Shown here: positions 62,261 to 64,000 of the stretch, one piece after another | How positions within the stretch are numbered: the stretch's first letter is position 1 | Layout: the number at the start of each line of letters is the position of its first letter | Origin: Lethocerus indicus | Taxonomy: Eukaryota; Arthropoda; Insecta; Hemiptera; Belostomatidae | DNA length: 64,000 bases | Assembly (NCBI GenBank): GCA_019843655.1 | Contig: JACDQD010000006.1 | Coordinates: forward strand, 6,068,034 to 6,132,033 | Direction of reading: 5' to 3' | Notes under the pieces: model-generated | What the model saw: the letters and a program-made list of their open reading frames with translations, nothing else | Database searches by the model: none | Told to the model about the DNA's origin: nothing | Position numbers and translations under genes: made by a program

Positions 62261-63440
62261 TCTTGTGTCGCTGTTTTAAGGAAATTGTTCCGAAAAATTA
62301 ATTATAAAGAACACACCGTAATATTTCCAGAAGACATACTGGTTTATCGACATGTTTTAAATGGATAGAGGAGTAAAGAAAATATTTTTTCATTGTTTCG
62401 CGAGATTTGATTGTTACAGTTTTTGTGTTGGTGTAGAAAGAAAACATTTTCTAAATTAATCACCCTTCAGAATCCCATTACGTCAGCCAATATTTGTATG
62501 ACACGCGATCATCCGGTGAAATATATTCTAATTATTGAATTAAGTTAGATTGGAATGAGGGAATCTTTTGGAGAGCGTAGTTAACTAGGTTTATTTACGT
62601 GGAATTCCCCGCTGATAAAAAATACGCGTAGCTGGCAAATGAACGCCCACTCATCTTCAGCATGCAGGCTCCCACTGTTCCATCATCATTAGTTAAAATT
62701 TATTTATCAATGCAATTACGATATCAACTGTAAGAAAGTTATAACAGTTATAGAAATATGATACGTTTGCCATTGTAATTCCATTATAAACAGGATGGTG
62801 GGTTAAGGAAATATTAGCGTTTTCAAATATTGAAAAAACAGCCTGAAAATTTAATTTTGTATTCAGTTTCCCGTCTGCATAAATTGTGCATACTCTGTAT
62901 GATACTACTTATGAACGCAAACTGCAGCAGTACTCTATCTGCTTATTCAGTGTACGTCATCGCGCTATGATTATCTGTTACTCCAGACAAAGGAACGCTG
63001 GCAAGGAGGAGTTTGTGTTTCACCGAGTTCCTTTCTTTGAACGTTTCACTCACGCCAAGGAACTCCAATTTATAGAGGGAATTTTGAATGGGTTCCAAAA
63101 AAGGGAATTAATTCCGGATACTAGAAACATCAGTAAATTACAACACTACAGCGGGAGTCATCAATTGGACGTAACCGCTCAAATAAACCGGGCTCGCGTG
63201 GACTTAATCAGTTTAGGATTTATACAGTTTCACTTAGTATTACAGTTATTTGAAATGGTTGCCATGCCAGTGAATAAACAGTTTACAAGGCTCAAACTGT
63301 ATATCGACAAATAACAAGGAACATGCAGAAAATATTTATATGTTGCAGTCAACTGGCAATCAATTCGTTGTTGCAATAGAGCGTTGTAGAGTATAGGAAA
63401 CGTATGCGAAAGTTCTAACGGAGGGTTTGGTGATGCATGT
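62261..63440. other. AT-rich noncoding sequence with a 142-codon open frame
   Basis: A plus-strand frame at 62886-63314 encodes 142 residues. It shows no signal peptide, domain or family resemblance, and no promoter or splice context supports it. It is one of three frames near 145 codons and falls within what chance allows. The remainder is AT-rich without recognisable features. Confidence 0.4.
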
Positions 63441-63860
63441 GTATTATTATAGGAAATGTAAGTGGTGGAGTCCGGTGGTTGATGCCGGTAGGCTTTGTGG
63501 TCGGGGAAGCCGAATTTCGAGTATAAGCAACCCGGAGAATAAGCAACTGGGCCAGCCCGAATCCCCCACCGAGTCGTCGTTACCCGGACGATGAGGTAGA
63601 AACCGCATGTTCAATTATTAGGGAAGCTCCGGAGGTAATTGAGGCCGGCTCTCGCCCGTTGTGTATGGAGGCCGCGCTGCCGCTAAAAGCCCGGCTCTCC
63701 TTGAAAGCTCCCCACTCAACCCTCCCCCCACTGGGAATAGAACTTTGAACTTGAAATTCACCCTAGATAATTGGGCGAAATTGAAACCGCCCCCCAGAGT
63801 TTTCCCCTCGCAAATACCCGGGGACTAACATCGGGGCGAGTTAACCTAAATTTAGGACAG
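63441..63860. other. GC/CpG-rich block
   Basis: The block is GC-rich, with C-rich tracts near 63719-63731 and 63790-63796. No tRNA, coding frame or known motif could be confirmed. Confidence 0.3.
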
Positions 63861-64000
63861 CGAAACATTACCATTCGAAACAACCAACTACGGCTCTAAA
63901 AAGTTGGATAAATGTAAAAAAGGTTTTCACTTATAGTGAGACTTACACGAGACATCAATTACCTTACAAATTTACAAAGGTTTTGTTTTATCATGTTATT
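63861..64000. other. AT-rich end of window
   Basis: I see nothing recognisable here. Confidence 0.4.

Noticed and set aside
62886..63314. 142-codon plus-strand frame
   Set aside because: Composition looks mixed but no motif, promoter or splice context supports it. A BLASTP search would be decisive and could not be run.

Overview
This 64 kb window reads as eukaryotic nuclear DNA, most likely from an invertebrate and probably an arthropod. There is no bacterial gene packing. The longest ATG-started open frame is 148 codons, and no frame encodes a protein domain I recognise. Base composition is AT-rich and broken by many short GC- and CpG-rich patches. A rough hand count of the first 600 bases gives about 21 CpG where about 18 are expected, so CpG is not depleted as it would be in a heavily methylated vertebrate genome. 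Microsatellites of the AC, AT and AG types are scattered throughout. I could not identify the species or a neighbouring gene.

I call no protein-coding gene with confidence. The window is best described as intergenic or large-intron sequence with regulatory-looking patches. GC/CpG-rich blocks lie near 2.4-2.7, 10.0-10.7, 11.7-12.0, 14.5-14.75, 16.6-17.4, 20.1-20.95, 23.4-23.8, 25.0-25.3, 27.5-28.3, 29.45-29.75, 34.65-35.1, 35.6-35.9, 36.6-36.8, 41.5-41.9, 43.6-43.9, 45.6-45.95, 49.0-50.1, 50.9-51.1, 56.75-57.15, 58.75-58.95, 59.4-60.3, 61.8-62.25 and 63.45-63.85 kb. AT-rich unique sequence separates them. No complete transposon, rRNA, tRNA or CRISPR array was seen.

The most notable elements are small. 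(1) 12906-12967 is a hairpin with pre-microRNA dimensions: 28 stem positions, three single mismatches and a 6-nt loop. It lies about 225 bases downstream of a TATA box correctly spaced from an initiator-like TCA. (2) 57980-58020 is a 17-bp inverted repeat with a 7-nt loop. (3) 58753-58857 holds several overlapping inverted repeats that cannot all form at once. (4) 55721-55738 carries two overlapping CTCF-type core motifs in opposite orientation, followed about 116 bp later by a G-quadruplex motif with one-base loops. (5) A 19-bp sequence occurs identically at 14336 and 56164, 42 kb apart. (6) Local transcription-factor-like clusters include three GATA sites at 18.4 kb, a 17-bp CRE/bZIP palindrome at 45.8 kb, four perfect TGACGTCA sites, and repeated words at 11.1 and 56.8 kb.

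Taken together, a regulatory or gene-desert segment, possibly beside a developmental gene, is a reasonable inference. It is not proven by anything in the sequence.
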